Assembly: GCA_958295695.1 (NCBI GenBank)
Contig: OY282363.1
Span: 124,001-188,000 of the forward strand
Origin: an uncultured Alphaproteobacteria bacterium
Lineage (GTDB): Bacteria > Pseudomonadota > Alphaproteobacteria > SP197
Length of the DNA stretch: 64,000 bases
Direction: 5' to 3'
Every line of letters starts with the position of its first letter. Positions within the stretch are counted from its first letter, which is position 1. A program made the position numbers and the translations under genes. Of this stretch, positions 51,074-59,772 are shown piece by piece. The notes under the pieces are model-generated. The model did no database searches and was not told the origin of the DNA. It worked only from the letters and a program-made list of their open reading frames with translations.

Positions 51074-52264
51074 GTGTGGCTGACCGGCGGACAGTGGTTC
51101 GATGTCGAGGCGGGGACGTTCCGCGCGGGCGATATCCTGGTCGAACGGGGCCGCGTCGCCGGGATCGGCGCGGCACCGGCCGCCGGCGACCGGATCGACG
51201 CGGAGGGCCGCTGGCTGCTGCCCGGTTTCATCGACAACCATGTCCACATCACGCTCGACACCCGCGTGGCCGCGGGCGACAACATCTGGCGCGACGCGCT
51301 GCCCGGCGCGATCGCGCTCCACGCGGCCTGGAACGCGAAGAACCTCCTGAGGTGCGGCGTCACCACGGCGCGCGACGTGGGCGGCTGGGACTATCACGAG
51401 ATCGCCGTGCGCGAGGCGATCGACGCCGGCCTGATCGAAGGCCCGAGGCTGTTCTGCGCGGGCAGGATCCTGTCGATCACCTCGCCGACGAGCCCCTACT
51501 ACCCGGGCATGTACGAGGAGGTCGACGGACCGGCGGAGGTCAGGAAGGGCGCGCGCAGGCAGCTCGCCATGGGCGCCGACCTCATCAAGATCCTGGCGAC
51601 CGGCGCGGTGAACTCCAGCGAGCGCGAACGCGCCGACGCGATCCAGCTTCGGCCCGACGAGATCGCCGCGGCGGTCGAGATCGCGCGCGACAACGCCACC
51701 CATGTCGCCGCGCACGCCCACGCGACCGAAGGCGTCAGGAACGCCGTCCTCGGCGGCTGCCGCAGCGTCGAGCACGGCACCTACGCCTCCGACGAGACGC
51801 GCCGCCTGATGGTGGAGCGCGGCACGTTCCTGGTCCCGACGTTCTGCACGGCGCACGCCTTCCTGAAGGACCCGGCCTTCGCCGAACGCGCGCTGCCCCA
51901 CGTGCGCGAGCGTTACGAGACCCTCGAGGCGCTCCGCCGGGACCAGCTCGCCAAGGCGCGCGAGGCCGGCGTCAGGATCGCCATGGGCACCGACGCCGGC
52001 ACGCCCGGCAACCATTGCGGCGACAACATGCAGGAGGTCGTGCTGATGGTCGAGAAATGCGGCTTCCCGCCGGTCGACGCGATCCGCTGCGCCACGACGG
52101 CCGGCGCCGAGCTCCTGGAGCGGCCGGACCTGGGCCGGATCGCCGAGGGCGGGACCGCCGACATCATCGCCGTTCCGCGCGACCCGCTCGAGGACATCGC
52201 CGCTCTCCACGAGGTCGATCTCGTGATGAAGGGCGGCCGGGTGTTCCGCGACGACCGGGCGTGA
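51074..52264 (+). CDS. Amidohydrolase (imidazolonepropionase/Xaa-Pro dipeptidase-like), 396 aa
   Basis: This is a metal-dependent amidohydrolase of the prolidase/imidazolonepropionase-like group. FIDNHVHITLD (HxH, about 53-63) supplies two metal ligands. ADLIKILATGAV (about 169-180) contains the lysine usually carboxylated. AHAHATEGV and SVEHGTYA supply further histidines, and MGTDAGTPG the catalytic aspartate. The start is GTG 51074. There is no signal peptide. It converges with the next amidohydrolase, which belongs to a different family. Substrate unknown. Confidence 0.88.
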   Translation: MWLTGGQWFDVEAGTFRAGDILVERGRVAGIGAAPAAGDRIDAEGRWLLPGFIDNHVHITLDTRVAAGDNIWRDALPGAIALHAAWNAKNLLRCGVTTARDVGGWDYHEIAVREAIDAGLIEGPRLFCAGRILSITSPTSPYYPGMYEEVDGPAEVRKGARRQLAMGADLIKILATGAVNSSERERADAIQLRPDEIAAAVEIARDNATHVAAHAHATEGVRNAVLGGCRSVEHGTYASDETRRLMVERGTFLVPTFCTAHAFLKDPAFAERALPHVRERYETLEALRRDQLAKAREAGVRIAMGTDAGTPGNHCGDNMQEVVLMVEKCGFPPVDAIRCATTAGAELLERPDLGRIAEGGTADIIAVPRDPLEDIAALHEVDLVMKGGRVFRDDRA

Positions 52265-52292
52265 CAAGCCGGCGGCGCGAAACCGGCGACGA

Positions 52293-52320
52293 GGCCGGTC
52301 GGCGTTCTCGCCGACCGGCC
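52293..52320. terminator. Hairpin terminator between convergent amidohydrolase genes
   Basis: A perfect 12-bp stem GGCCGGTCGGCG / CGCCGACCGGCC with a TTCT loop lies 28 bp after one stop and 25 bp after the other. There is no T-tract. Confidence 0.65.
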
Positions 52321-52345
52321 CGGGAAACCCTCCCGGAGGCCGGTT

Positions 52346-53545
52346 CTACGCCGCGTGCCGCGTCACCTCGTCGCGGGTCGCCTGCAGCAGGTCGAGGTCG
52401 AAGCCGTAGAGCCTGGCCGCGTTGCCGCACAGCACGCGGTGCGCCTCTTCGGGCGGGAGCGCGTCGCGGATGCGCCGGATCAGCGGCGCGCTCTCGGGGA
52501 ACGAACCCTCGTCGTGCGGGTAGTCGTTGCCCCACATCAGGACGTCCGCGCCGGTGAACGCCACGTTGTGGAGCGCGACCGGATCGTCGGTGATGGTGAT
52601 CGCGCCCTGGCGCAGGAAGTATTCGCTGGGCTTGAGCGCCAGCGGCTTCATGCCGAGATGGCGCTGCCGGTTCATCCGGTCCATGCAGTGCAGCACCCAG
52701 GCGAGCCAGCCGCATTCGCATTCGGTCACGACCATCCCGAGACCGGGATGCCGCTCCAGCACGCCCGAGGCCGTGAGCTCCACGATGGGCGACATGCCCG
52801 CCGCCATCCCGATCACGGTCGAGGTGAGGAGCTCGTGCTCCTCCCCGTCGTTCTCGAGGAACGTCCTGTAGCTCTCGAACCGGTCCCGGTCGAGCGCGCC
52901 CAGATCGACGAAGTCGGCGTCGAGGGCGAGGTTGCCGCTGAAGACGTGGAAGGTGACCGGAACGCCCGCCTCCTCCGCCATCGACCAGAGCGGTTCGTAG
53001 TCGGGCGCGCGGTAGGGCCGCCAGGGGACGTTGGCCGGCAGGAAGAGCGTGCAGAAACCGAGGTCGATACAGCGCCGGGCCTCCTTCAGCATCTCGCCGA
53101 TGTCGTCGACCGCCAGCATCGCCGCGGGCTTCAGCCTGTGGCGGGCCGGCTCGAAGACGTCCCGGACGAACTCGTTATGGGCGCGCGCCCAGGCGTGATA
53201 GTACTCGGCCGGCTCGTCGCCGCGCGAGACGGCGAGCCCGAGGTTCGGGAAGAGCACCGCGGCGTCCACGCCCTCCATCGCCATGTCGCGGTAGCGTCGT
53301 TCGAGGTCGACGCCCTGGCTCGGGTCCGTGCGGAACTCCTTCATCAGGTCGGTCTCGTTCGGCGCCTTCTTCCTCGAGTCCGGGCGCTCCTCGCCGTCGA
53401 TCAGGATCCTGAAATGCCCGTCGCCGCCCACGGTGAACTCGGGCAGCCTGTCGCGGAATTCCTCCGGGAAGTACGGGCGGATGGCGCCGGGCTCGCCGAC
53501 ATGGGCGTCGGCGGAGATCACGACATCGTGGAGCGCCTCGGGCAT
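52346..53545 (-). CDS. Amidohydrolase family protein (ACMSD/amidohydrolase-2 type), 399 aa
   Basis: This is a TIM-barrel hydrolase or decarboxylase of the amidohydrolase-2 group. VVISADAHVGEP (DxH, about 8-19) gives the N-terminal metal motif in DAH form. A long helical insert follows (NETDLMKEFRTDPSQ). VPVTFHVFSGN carries the barrel histidine. WGNDYPHDEGSFP near the C-terminus carries the catalytic Asp. A strong GGAGAGGA site precedes ATG 53545. Members of this shape are common in marine alphaproteobacteria with uncertain substrates; hydrolysis or decarboxylation of an aromatic or cyclic acid is possible. Confidence 0.87.
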   Translation of the reverse strand: MPEALHDVVISADAHVGEPGAIRPYFPEEFRDRLPEFTVGGDGHFRILIDGEERPDSRKKAPNETDLMKEFRTDPSQGVDLERRYRDMAMEGVDAAVLFPNLGLAVSRGDEPAEYYHAWARAHNEFVRDVFEPARHRLKPAAMLAVDDIGEMLKEARRCIDLGFCTLFLPANVPWRPYRAPDYEPLWSMAEEAGVPVTFHVFSGNLALDADFVDLGALDRDRFESYRTFLENDGEEHELLTSTVIGMAAGMSPIVELTASGVLERHPGLGMVVTECECGWLAWVLHCMDRMNRQRHLGMKPLALKPSEYFLRQGAITITDDPVALHNVAFTGADVLMWGNDYPHDEGSFPESAPLIRRIRDALPPEEAHRVLCGNAARLYGFDLDLLQATRDEVTRHAA

Positions 53546-53586
53546 CGGTCCTCTCCAGCGTGCGGGTCCGGGACGGTAGCACTCCC

Positions 53587-53609
53587 GGCGGAGCGCGTCA
53601 GGCTCCGCC
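53587..53609. terminator. Weak hairpin downstream of the lipoprotein gene
   Basis: An 8-bp stem GGCGGAGC / GCTCCGCC with a 7-nt loop lies beyond the stop of the minus-strand lipoprotein gene and before the amidohydrolase start. Confidence 0.4.
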
Positions 53610-53635
53610 CCCGGGTCTCGCCGGCGGCGAGCGGT

Positions 53636-54121
53636 TTATGGCCCGGCGGCGTCCCGCTCGGAAAGCGAAGCGGACGGGCACGCCCCGCGCCAACGTAACA
53701 CGGCGGCGTTCCGGGGCAGGCCGACGAGATACGCGGACTTGACGAACGCGGTCGTGGCGGCGCCGCGCGGAGGCGCGAGACATGCGTCCGCCCGCCCGTC
53801 GCCCAACGTCACCCGCAGCCGGTAGCCTCCCGAAGGCTGGGCCGGCGGGACGACGAGCCACCACCGAACGCTCGGGGAGGGATGCGCGGCAAGGCGCGCG
53901 GCGTCCTCCGCTCCGTCGAACCGGTAGGTCCGCAGGACCGCCGACAGGTCGCCGCCGTCCGCGATCCGCTCGACGGTGGCCTCGCGCGCGTAATCGGGCG
54001 CTTCGCCGCGCAGGACGATGGGATAGTCGACCGCGACGGGCCCCTCGCCGGCGGGTGGTGGGGCGCAGGCGCCGACGATCGCCAGTATCGCGGCGAGGGC
54101 CCTTGTCGTCGCTCTCCCCAA
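53636..54121 (-). CDS. Small lipoprotein following the autotransporter protease, 161 aa
   Basis: The reading frame gives a signal peptide with a hydrophobic ALAAILAIVGAC segment whose cysteine is a likely lipidation site. The mature part has a beta-rich character (VAVDYPIVLRGEAP, WWLVVPPAQPSGGYRLRVTLGDG). No ATG precedes the signal; TTG 54121 with an AAGGGA-type site is the best start. It is 53 bp downstream of the protease stop and on the same strand, so probably co-expressed and perhaps a helper or inhibitor. No family is recognised. Confidence 0.6.
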   Translation of the reverse strand: MGRATTRALAAILAIVGACAPPPAGEGPVAVDYPIVLRGEAPDYAREATVERIADGGDLSAVLRTYRFDGAEDAARLAAHPSPSVRWWLVVPPAQPSGGYRLRVTLGDGRADACLAPPRGAATTAFVKSAYLVGLPRNAAVLRWRGACPSASLSERDAAGP

Positions 54122-54174
54122 CCTCGGTCCCTTCGACTCCCCGCGGCCGCGGCCGGCTCGCGCGAAGGCGCCGC

Positions 54175-56307
54175 TCAGAAATGGAACTCCGCCAGCGCGG
54201 CGGCGATGGCTTCCGTCTGCCCGAAACCGTCCCGCACCGCCATGACGCCCGCGCCGAGGATCGCGTCCGGGCGCAAGGCGTGCCTGACGCGCAAGCCGAT
54301 CTTGTCGAACGCGAGGAAATCCGATCCGTCGATCACGATGTCGTCGTATCCGATCCGGCCGCTCTCGTCGATGCCGCTCGCGGCCCGGATGGACCCCTTG
54401 CTCGACGTCACCGGCCGCTCCATGCCCAGGCGGGCGTTGAGCGTCGTCTCCGCGCCCAGATCGAGCGAGAGATCGAGTTCCGTCGCCGCCATCAGGGCGT
54501 CGTCGAAGCGGACGAGCGGGCCCGACTCCGTTGCGAGATGCGTCAGCCGGCTCGCGAGACCGAGCCGCCACGCTTCGCCGGAGGCGATGCGCCGCGCGTA
54601 GGCCAGATCGAAGCTGTCGCCGGACAGTTCCAAGGCGCCGGCGCCCGCCCATCCCATCGGTCGTTTCAACGCGGAGGCCACCGACGCGCCGAACGCCTCG
54701 ACGGCCCCGTTCGGAACGAAGGACGCCGTCAGAACGGTTTCGGGATTCCAGCCGACGACGCCGAAGCCGTCGTCGCCGGTCCGGTCCGCCGCGCCCGTCG
54801 CCGCCCCGGCGTAGAACTCTCCCTCGCCGGAAGCGAGGCCGAGCGTGACGCCGAGCGCGTCGTCGGCCATCCGGTAGTCGCCGTGGGGCAGGGGGACGCC
54901 CACCAGATGCGCCATGCCCTCCATCACCCGCGCGCCCCGGCCCGAGCCGACGAACCAGACGCCGTTCGACGCGCCGCCCGCCCGGAAGCCGTCCCCGGCG
55001 ACGGCGAGCGTCGCGGTCCCGGCCCCCTCGTCCCAGCGCCATTCCGGCGTCGCGAGGTCGAGATCGGCGAGCGACAGATAGGCGCCGGCGGCCTCGGCGA
55101 AGGCGTCGGCCGGGATCGGGAAAGGCGCCCTCTGGTAATTGTCGAGGACGAGCATGTGCCGGCCGGCGAGATACCGCGACGCGGCCGCCCGCGGCAGGGC
55201 GACCGTGGCGCCGGCGGTCGTCGCGACGGGGCCGCGGTCCCAGGCGCCGAGCGCGAAGGACGTGCCGCCCACCGGCCGCGACGCCGCGTCCAGGTCCAGG
55301 AGCCCCTGGCCGAAGATCGACCGGTTGGCGTAGACGCCTCTGTCGTTCGCGGTGACCAGGAGCCTGTCGCGCAGATCGTGGTAGCTCAGGTTCGGGAACA
55401 GGCTCTTCAACGCGGCCAAGGCGCCGGCGACGTGAGGCGCCGCTTGGGACGTCCCCACGTAGCGCGCATAGACGCCGCCGGGCGCGGTCGAATACACACC
55501 CGCCCCGAAGTCCCCTCCCGGGGCGGCCAGGCACCAAGCGGCCGCGACGCCGCACCGGTTCGTGTAGGAGGCCTCGCGCCCGTTCAGATCGATCGCCATC
55601 ACGGTGAGCCAGCCGTCTTCCAGCTCCGGGAAGCGATAGGGCGCTCCCGCTCTCCAAGTGACCTGGACGTCGCCTTGGTTCCCTGCGGCCCAGACCTGGA
55701 CCCCGTCGGCGCCGACGTAGTCCCGGTACGCGGCGAGGCTTTCGCGCGCCTCGACCTCGATTTGGGAGCGCGTCCTGTCCAGGATGCTGACACCCGAGCC
55801 CCAACTGTTGTTGGTGACGAGAATGGCCCGCGCTCTCATCTCGTCGATGCCGTCGGCAAGATCCCGGTCGGTTCCCACGCCCCTGCCCGAGGAATCCTGG
55901 GTCCTGTAGGATGCAAGCCGGGCGCCCCAGGCCACGCCGTGCATTCCGTGGCCGTTCCGATTCGCGGCGATGATCCCTCCGACATGGGTGCCGTGCCCGT
56001 CGCCGTCGATCGGCGAAAGTCCGGGTACGCCGCCGATGTAGACATACGTCCCGGCGAGGTCCGGATGGTCCGGACTCGCGCCGCCATCGAACACGGCGAC
56101 GGTGACTCCCTCTCCCGCGCCGCCTCTGGCGTAGATCGAGGAGGCGTCGATCAGGCGCAAGCCCTCCTGCGCCGCGTACTCCGCCGTCCCGATATAGAAC
56201 GGCCGTAAGGCGGAACCTCCTCCTCCGCCACCGCCGCAACCGGACAACACAACGGCGCAGGCGACGATCGATGCGAACGACAAGCGCCTGTTGGGTCGAA
56301 GCGACAT
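54175..56307 (-). CDS. Subtilisin-like (S8) autotransporter serine protease, lipidated, 710 aa
   Basis: The signal ends in lipobox VLSGC followed by a run of glycines. The S8 passenger (about 65-350) has the triad D74 (AVFDGGASPDH), H105 (GDGHGTHVGG) and S287 (VGTSQAAPHVAGA), with the oxyanion Asn likely in NNSWGSG. A linker region leads to a C-terminal beta-barrel ending in Phe (AALAEFHF), the outer-membrane insertion signal. The lipobox plus S8 plus barrel layout recalls NalP of Neisseria. ATG 56307 has a GGGAGAGG site. The predicted action is at the cell surface; substrates are unknown. Confidence 0.9.
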   Translation of the reverse strand: MSLRPNRRLSFASIVACAVVLSGCGGGGGGGSALRPFYIGTAEYAAQEGLRLIDASSIYARGGAGEGVTVAVFDGGASPDHPDLAGTYVYIGGVPGLSPIDGDGHGTHVGGIIAANRNGHGMHGVAWGARLASYRTQDSSGRGVGTDRDLADGIDEMRARAILVTNNSWGSGVSILDRTRSQIEVEARESLAAYRDYVGADGVQVWAAGNQGDVQVTWRAGAPYRFPELEDGWLTVMAIDLNGREASYTNRCGVAAAWCLAAPGGDFGAGVYSTAPGGVYARYVGTSQAAPHVAGALAALKSLFPNLSYHDLRDRLLVTANDRGVYANRSIFGQGLLDLDAASRPVGGTSFALGAWDRGPVATTAGATVALPRAAASRYLAGRHMLVLDNYQRAPFPIPADAFAEAAGAYLSLADLDLATPEWRWDEGAGTATLAVAGDGFRAGGASNGVWFVGSGRGARVMEGMAHLVGVPLPHGDYRMADDALGVTLGLASGEGEFYAGAATGAADRTGDDGFGVVGWNPETVLTASFVPNGAVEAFGASVASALKRPMGWAGAGALELSGDSFDLAYARRIASGEAWRLGLASRLTHLATESGPLVRFDDALMAATELDLSLDLGAETTLNARLGMERPVTSSKGSIRAASGIDESGRIGYDDIVIDGSDFLAFDKIGLRVRHALRPDAILGAGVMAVRDGFGQTEAIAAALAEFHF

Positions 56308-56646
56308 GGACCTCTCCCGTATCCCATGGGAAACTCTCCACACCTTCCATGCTCTACGCTATCGGCACAAGACCTCCCGGGGGCGGTCCGGCCCTCGCCG
56401 GCCTCGCGGTTTTCTCTCCGGGGACGCGGTCCCGACGCACCGCACGACGTGGCGTGGACGGTGGGCGGGCGAACCGGCGCAAAGGAGCGCCGCGGGTAGA
56501 AGGGACCGCGGCCTCATCGGGCGTGACATGGGTCCCGCGCGGTCCGGCCCGCCGGTCGAGGGCGGCGACGACCCAGGCCGGGGAATCCACATTGACCCGA
56601 CTTGTCCCGATGTTGACGCGCCGCGCCGCGCCCGGCCGAGAGCCCG
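56308..56646. other. 339-bp intergenic region, no feature seen
   Basis: This lies between the protease start and the end of the MmeI-like gene, both minus strand. Open frames on both strands are low-complexity. The protease promoter must lie at the left end, but no clear element was found. Confidence 0.6.
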
Positions 56647-59445
56647 CTATTGCCGCCGCCGCCCCGCCTTTCCCCTCATCTCCGCCGCCAGCGGCGCGCG
56701 CGTCCGTTCGTGGCGCGCGAACAGGTGTTCGACGCGCTCGCGTTCGGAGGCGAAGCCGGAACGGCGGTAGAGGCGGTCCACGGCGCGGTCGAGCGCCCGA
56801 TGGGCGCGGCGCAGGGCGGGCGGCATGGTGTCCGGGCGGTAGAGCGCGTCGAGCGGCGAGTCCGGGAACCGGGCCCGCGCGTCGAGGACGGCCCGGGACA
56901 GCTCCTCGATGCGCGTCCGCCCCGCATCGGTCATGTCCGGCCACGGGAACGAGTTGTAGACGGATGGAGAATAGCTGTAATCGCTCTTGAGCCTCCCCGC
57001 GACCGTCCGCATCCAGGCCATGTGCATCGCCGACGTGAGAAGGCCGAAATAGTGCGTCGGCGCGCCGGGAACGATCTGGAGCTTGTTGGACGCGACCACG
57101 GTGGGCGGGAGCATGGCGATCGGGATGTAGTCCCGAGTTTCCGACGAGACCTCCGGCACGGCGAGATAGCCCGTGTCGGGCTGCCGGTCCTGCGTGAACA
57201 GGGTCGGGTAGTCGGCATACTCCCGGACGCTGGCCGTGGGACTCTGGAGCCGTCCCGCGCGCACGCGCTCAAGCCGTTCCACGATCGGTTTCGACGCCTT
57301 CAGTTCGGACGGGTCCGCGTCCTTCAGCCAGAGGCACCAGCGCCATCGCCCGGAGATCATCTCGTCTCCGCCGACATACGGTTTCAACCACTTTTCGCAG
57401 TTCGGATCGGCGGCCAGAAGCTCCTCCCGGTCGCGGGAGTCCAGGATCAGGTTGCTGGACTTGAGATAGCCGCCGTCCGGCGTCCTGACGCGGGCGCCGT
57501 CCGTCGGCTGGCTGCCCTTGTGCATCGTCAGGCGGCCTTCCGGCGGCGCGGAGCGGGCCGGCGCGGCGTATTGGGGGCCGTCGATCAGGTAGCCGTTGAT
57601 GCGGACCGCGTCGGAAGCGTGGGGCTCGCCGCGCACATCGCCGTATTCGTAGATGCGCCGTCTCCCCTCCTTGGCGAACGTCAGGCCGACGATCACGCAA
57701 TGGACCGCCGCCTTTCCCCGGGCCTCGCTGTTCCACTGGAAGGTCCGGTGCGCGAACCGGATCGAAAGGTCCCGCGCGAACACGGCGGGCCACAGGATGC
57801 CGCATTGTTCGCCCTGCGCGATCGAGTTCGTGGACACGAAGGCGATTTCCATCGACCGGTTCGCCGCCGCGTAGAGCGCGGCCTTGCGGAACCAGCACGT
57901 CACATAGTCCAGCCGGTTGACCTGTCCCTTCCCGCCCCAGATCCGCGCCATATCCTCCCGTTGCGCCTTCGTGCGCCACTGATGGCCGACGAAGGGCGGG
58001 TTGCCGAAGACATAGGAGCACGCCTCGGCCGGCAGGAACGCCCGCCAGTCCATGTCGAGGGCGTTGCCGACCTCGATATGCGGCGCCTTCTCCAGCGGAA
58101 TCCGCGCGTAGGTCCGGCCGAACTCTAGGCTCAGCCGATTGTTCATGATATGGTCCATCATCCACAGCGCGGTCTCGGCGATGCGGGCCGGGAACTCGCC
58201 GATCTCGATACCGTGGAACCGGTCCACGTCGATGAGCGAGAGCGTCTCCGCCAGCGCGTCCAACTGGCCGCCGGCATGGATTTCCTTCAGCACCTCGATC
58301 TCCAGGAGCCGCAGCTCCCGGTAGGCGACGATCAGGAAGTTGCCGCAGCCGCAGGCCGGGTCGAAGAACGCCATCCGCCCCAGCTTCTCCTGAAAGCGCC
58401 GCAGGTCGGCGACGCGGCGGCTGTCCTTGCGCGCCCTCAGCCGCGCGAACCCGGCGCGCAGGTTGTCCAGGAACAGCGGCTCGATCACCTTCAGGATGTT
58501 CTTCTCGGCGGTGTAGTGCGCGCCTTGCGCGCGGCGTTCCGCCGGGTCCATGACCGACTGGAACAGCGCGCCGAAGATCGCGGGCGAGATGTCCGACCAG
58601 TCGAAGCGGCAGGCGTCCAGCAGCGCGCCGCGCATGGCGGCGTCGAAGGCCGGGATGCGCAGCGCCCCCTCGAACAGCGCCCCGTTGACGTAGGGGAAGC
58701 GGGCGAGGTCCTCGTCGAGGGTCTTCTGGCGCTCCGCTTCCGGCGTGTCGAGCACCTGGAACAGTTGCGCGAGCCACGGGCCGAGATCGGCGCCGTCCTC
58801 GCCCGTGCGGCTCTCGATCAGGTCGAGGAAGATGTCGCGCGGCTCGAAGACGCCGGTGTCGTCGGCGAACAGGCAGAACACGATCCTCACGAGGAAGCGT
58901 TCCAGGTCGTGGCCCCGGTAGCCCGCCTCGCGGAGCGCGTCGTGCAGCCGCCCGACCAGCTCGGCGGCCTCGATGTTGGCCGGGTCCTGGTCGCGGAAGG
59001 TCCGGCGCTCCACGCCCAGGATGAAGCCGAACGCCTCGACATGGGCCGGCAGGTCGGCGAGCGCGAAGGAGACCGTCTCGCGCTCGTCGAGGTCGCGGAG
59101 CGCGAACGTCCGGAAGTCGCTCACCAGGATGTAGCGGGGGCGGTCGCGCTCGGGGAGCGCGTCGACGTAGTCCCCGGCCTGCCCGTAGGCCTCGCCGAGG
59201 TCGCGCCCGGCGCTCTTCTGCTCGACGATCAGCACGCCCGGCCAGAACAGGTCGATGAAGCCGGAACGGTCGTCCAGCTTCCGCACGTGCTCCTCGTAGC
59301 GCGCGACGGCGCGGCGCCTGACCCCGAACACCTCGAAGAACTCGTTGTAGAAGCTCTGGGTCTCGCCCTTCTCGTAGGCCGCGTCCCGCCAGTCCCGCGC
59401 GAAGGCGGCGGCGCGGGCGCGCACCTCGTTCCACGACAGGCGCAT
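56647..59445 (-). CDS. MmeI-like type IIL restriction-modification protein, 932 aa
   Basis: One chain combines nuclease, adenine methyltransferase and target recognition. The N-terminal nuclease centre is FIDLFWPGVLIVEQKSAGRD, with D65, E75 and K77 as in MmeI (whose length is 919 aa). A helical spacer follows. The methyltransferase has FFDPACGCGNF (about 360-370) and catalytic NPPF (about 480-483). The target-recognition part is near residues 600-850, containing SYSPSVYNSFPWP, and a basic tail ends the protein. ATG 59445 starts just before the conserved helix. All catalytic parts are intact. Such enzymes cut about 20 bp from an asymmetric site; the site is not predictable here. Confidence 0.92.
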   Translation of the reverse strand: MRLSWNEVRARAAAFARDWRDAAYEKGETQSFYNEFFEVFGVRRRAVARYEEHVRKLDDRSGFIDLFWPGVLIVEQKSAGRDLGEAYGQAGDYVDALPERDRPRYILVSDFRTFALRDLDERETVSFALADLPAHVEAFGFILGVERRTFRDQDPANIEAAELVGRLHDALREAGYRGHDLERFLVRIVFCLFADDTGVFEPRDIFLDLIESRTGEDGADLGPWLAQLFQVLDTPEAERQKTLDEDLARFPYVNGALFEGALRIPAFDAAMRGALLDACRFDWSDISPAIFGALFQSVMDPAERRAQGAHYTAEKNILKVIEPLFLDNLRAGFARLRARKDSRRVADLRRFQEKLGRMAFFDPACGCGNFLIVAYRELRLLEIEVLKEIHAGGQLDALAETLSLIDVDRFHGIEIGEFPARIAETALWMMDHIMNNRLSLEFGRTYARIPLEKAPHIEVGNALDMDWRAFLPAEACSYVFGNPPFVGHQWRTKAQREDMARIWGGKGQVNRLDYVTCWFRKAALYAAANRSMEIAFVSTNSIAQGEQCGILWPAVFARDLSIRFAHRTFQWNSEARGKAAVHCVIVGLTFAKEGRRRIYEYGDVRGEPHASDAVRINGYLIDGPQYAAPARSAPPEGRLTMHKGSQPTDGARVRTPDGGYLKSSNLILDSRDREELLAADPNCEKWLKPYVGGDEMISGRWRWCLWLKDADPSELKASKPIVERLERVRAGRLQSPTASVREYADYPTLFTQDRQPDTGYLAVPEVSSETRDYIPIAMLPPTVVASNKLQIVPGAPTHYFGLLTSAMHMAWMRTVAGRLKSDYSYSPSVYNSFPWPDMTDAGRTRIEELSRAVLDARARFPDSPLDALYRPDTMPPALRRAHRALDRAVDRLYRRSGFASERERVEHLFARHERTRAPLAAEMRGKAGRRRQ

Positions 59446-59772
59446 CAGGCGGGAGCGGTCCGTCCGGCCGGCGCCGGGGCCGCGCGTTCGCCGTCTTCGC
59501 CGTCCATCGGCCGATGCTCCCCCCGTCGCCGGACACTCGCACGCCCCGCCCGGCCACTCAAGTGCGGCGCGCCTCGGGGCGAGGGGGATTCTGGACAGGG
59601 ACGAAGCACAACTCCCCTCGTCCCGAGCAGGCGTGGAACGCCGTATCGAGGGACGGGGGAAGGATGGGACCGGAACCGCGCGCGGCGGCCCCGGCGCGGG
59701 CCGTCCCGGCTTGTGCCGGGCCTGCCGCCGCCATAGGTTCGTCGGCGCGGGGCAAACGAGGAGGACGGGGCC
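59446..59772. other. 327-bp divergent intergenic region with repeat copy 7
   Basis: No gene is supported. The interspersed repeat covers about 59571-59653: left end GCCTCGGGGCGAGGGGG, spacer, then right unit 59614-59653. Promoters of the MmeI-like gene and the dehydrogenase operon must lie on either side of it. Confidence 0.6.
59571..59653. repeat. Interspersed inverted repeat, copy 7 (composite)
   Basis: The right unit CCCCTCGTCCCGAGC, loop, GTATCGAGGGA is at 59614-59653. A truncated inverted left unit and the GACGAAGCACAA-type spacer are shared with copies 2, 3 and 5. Confidence 0.7.
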
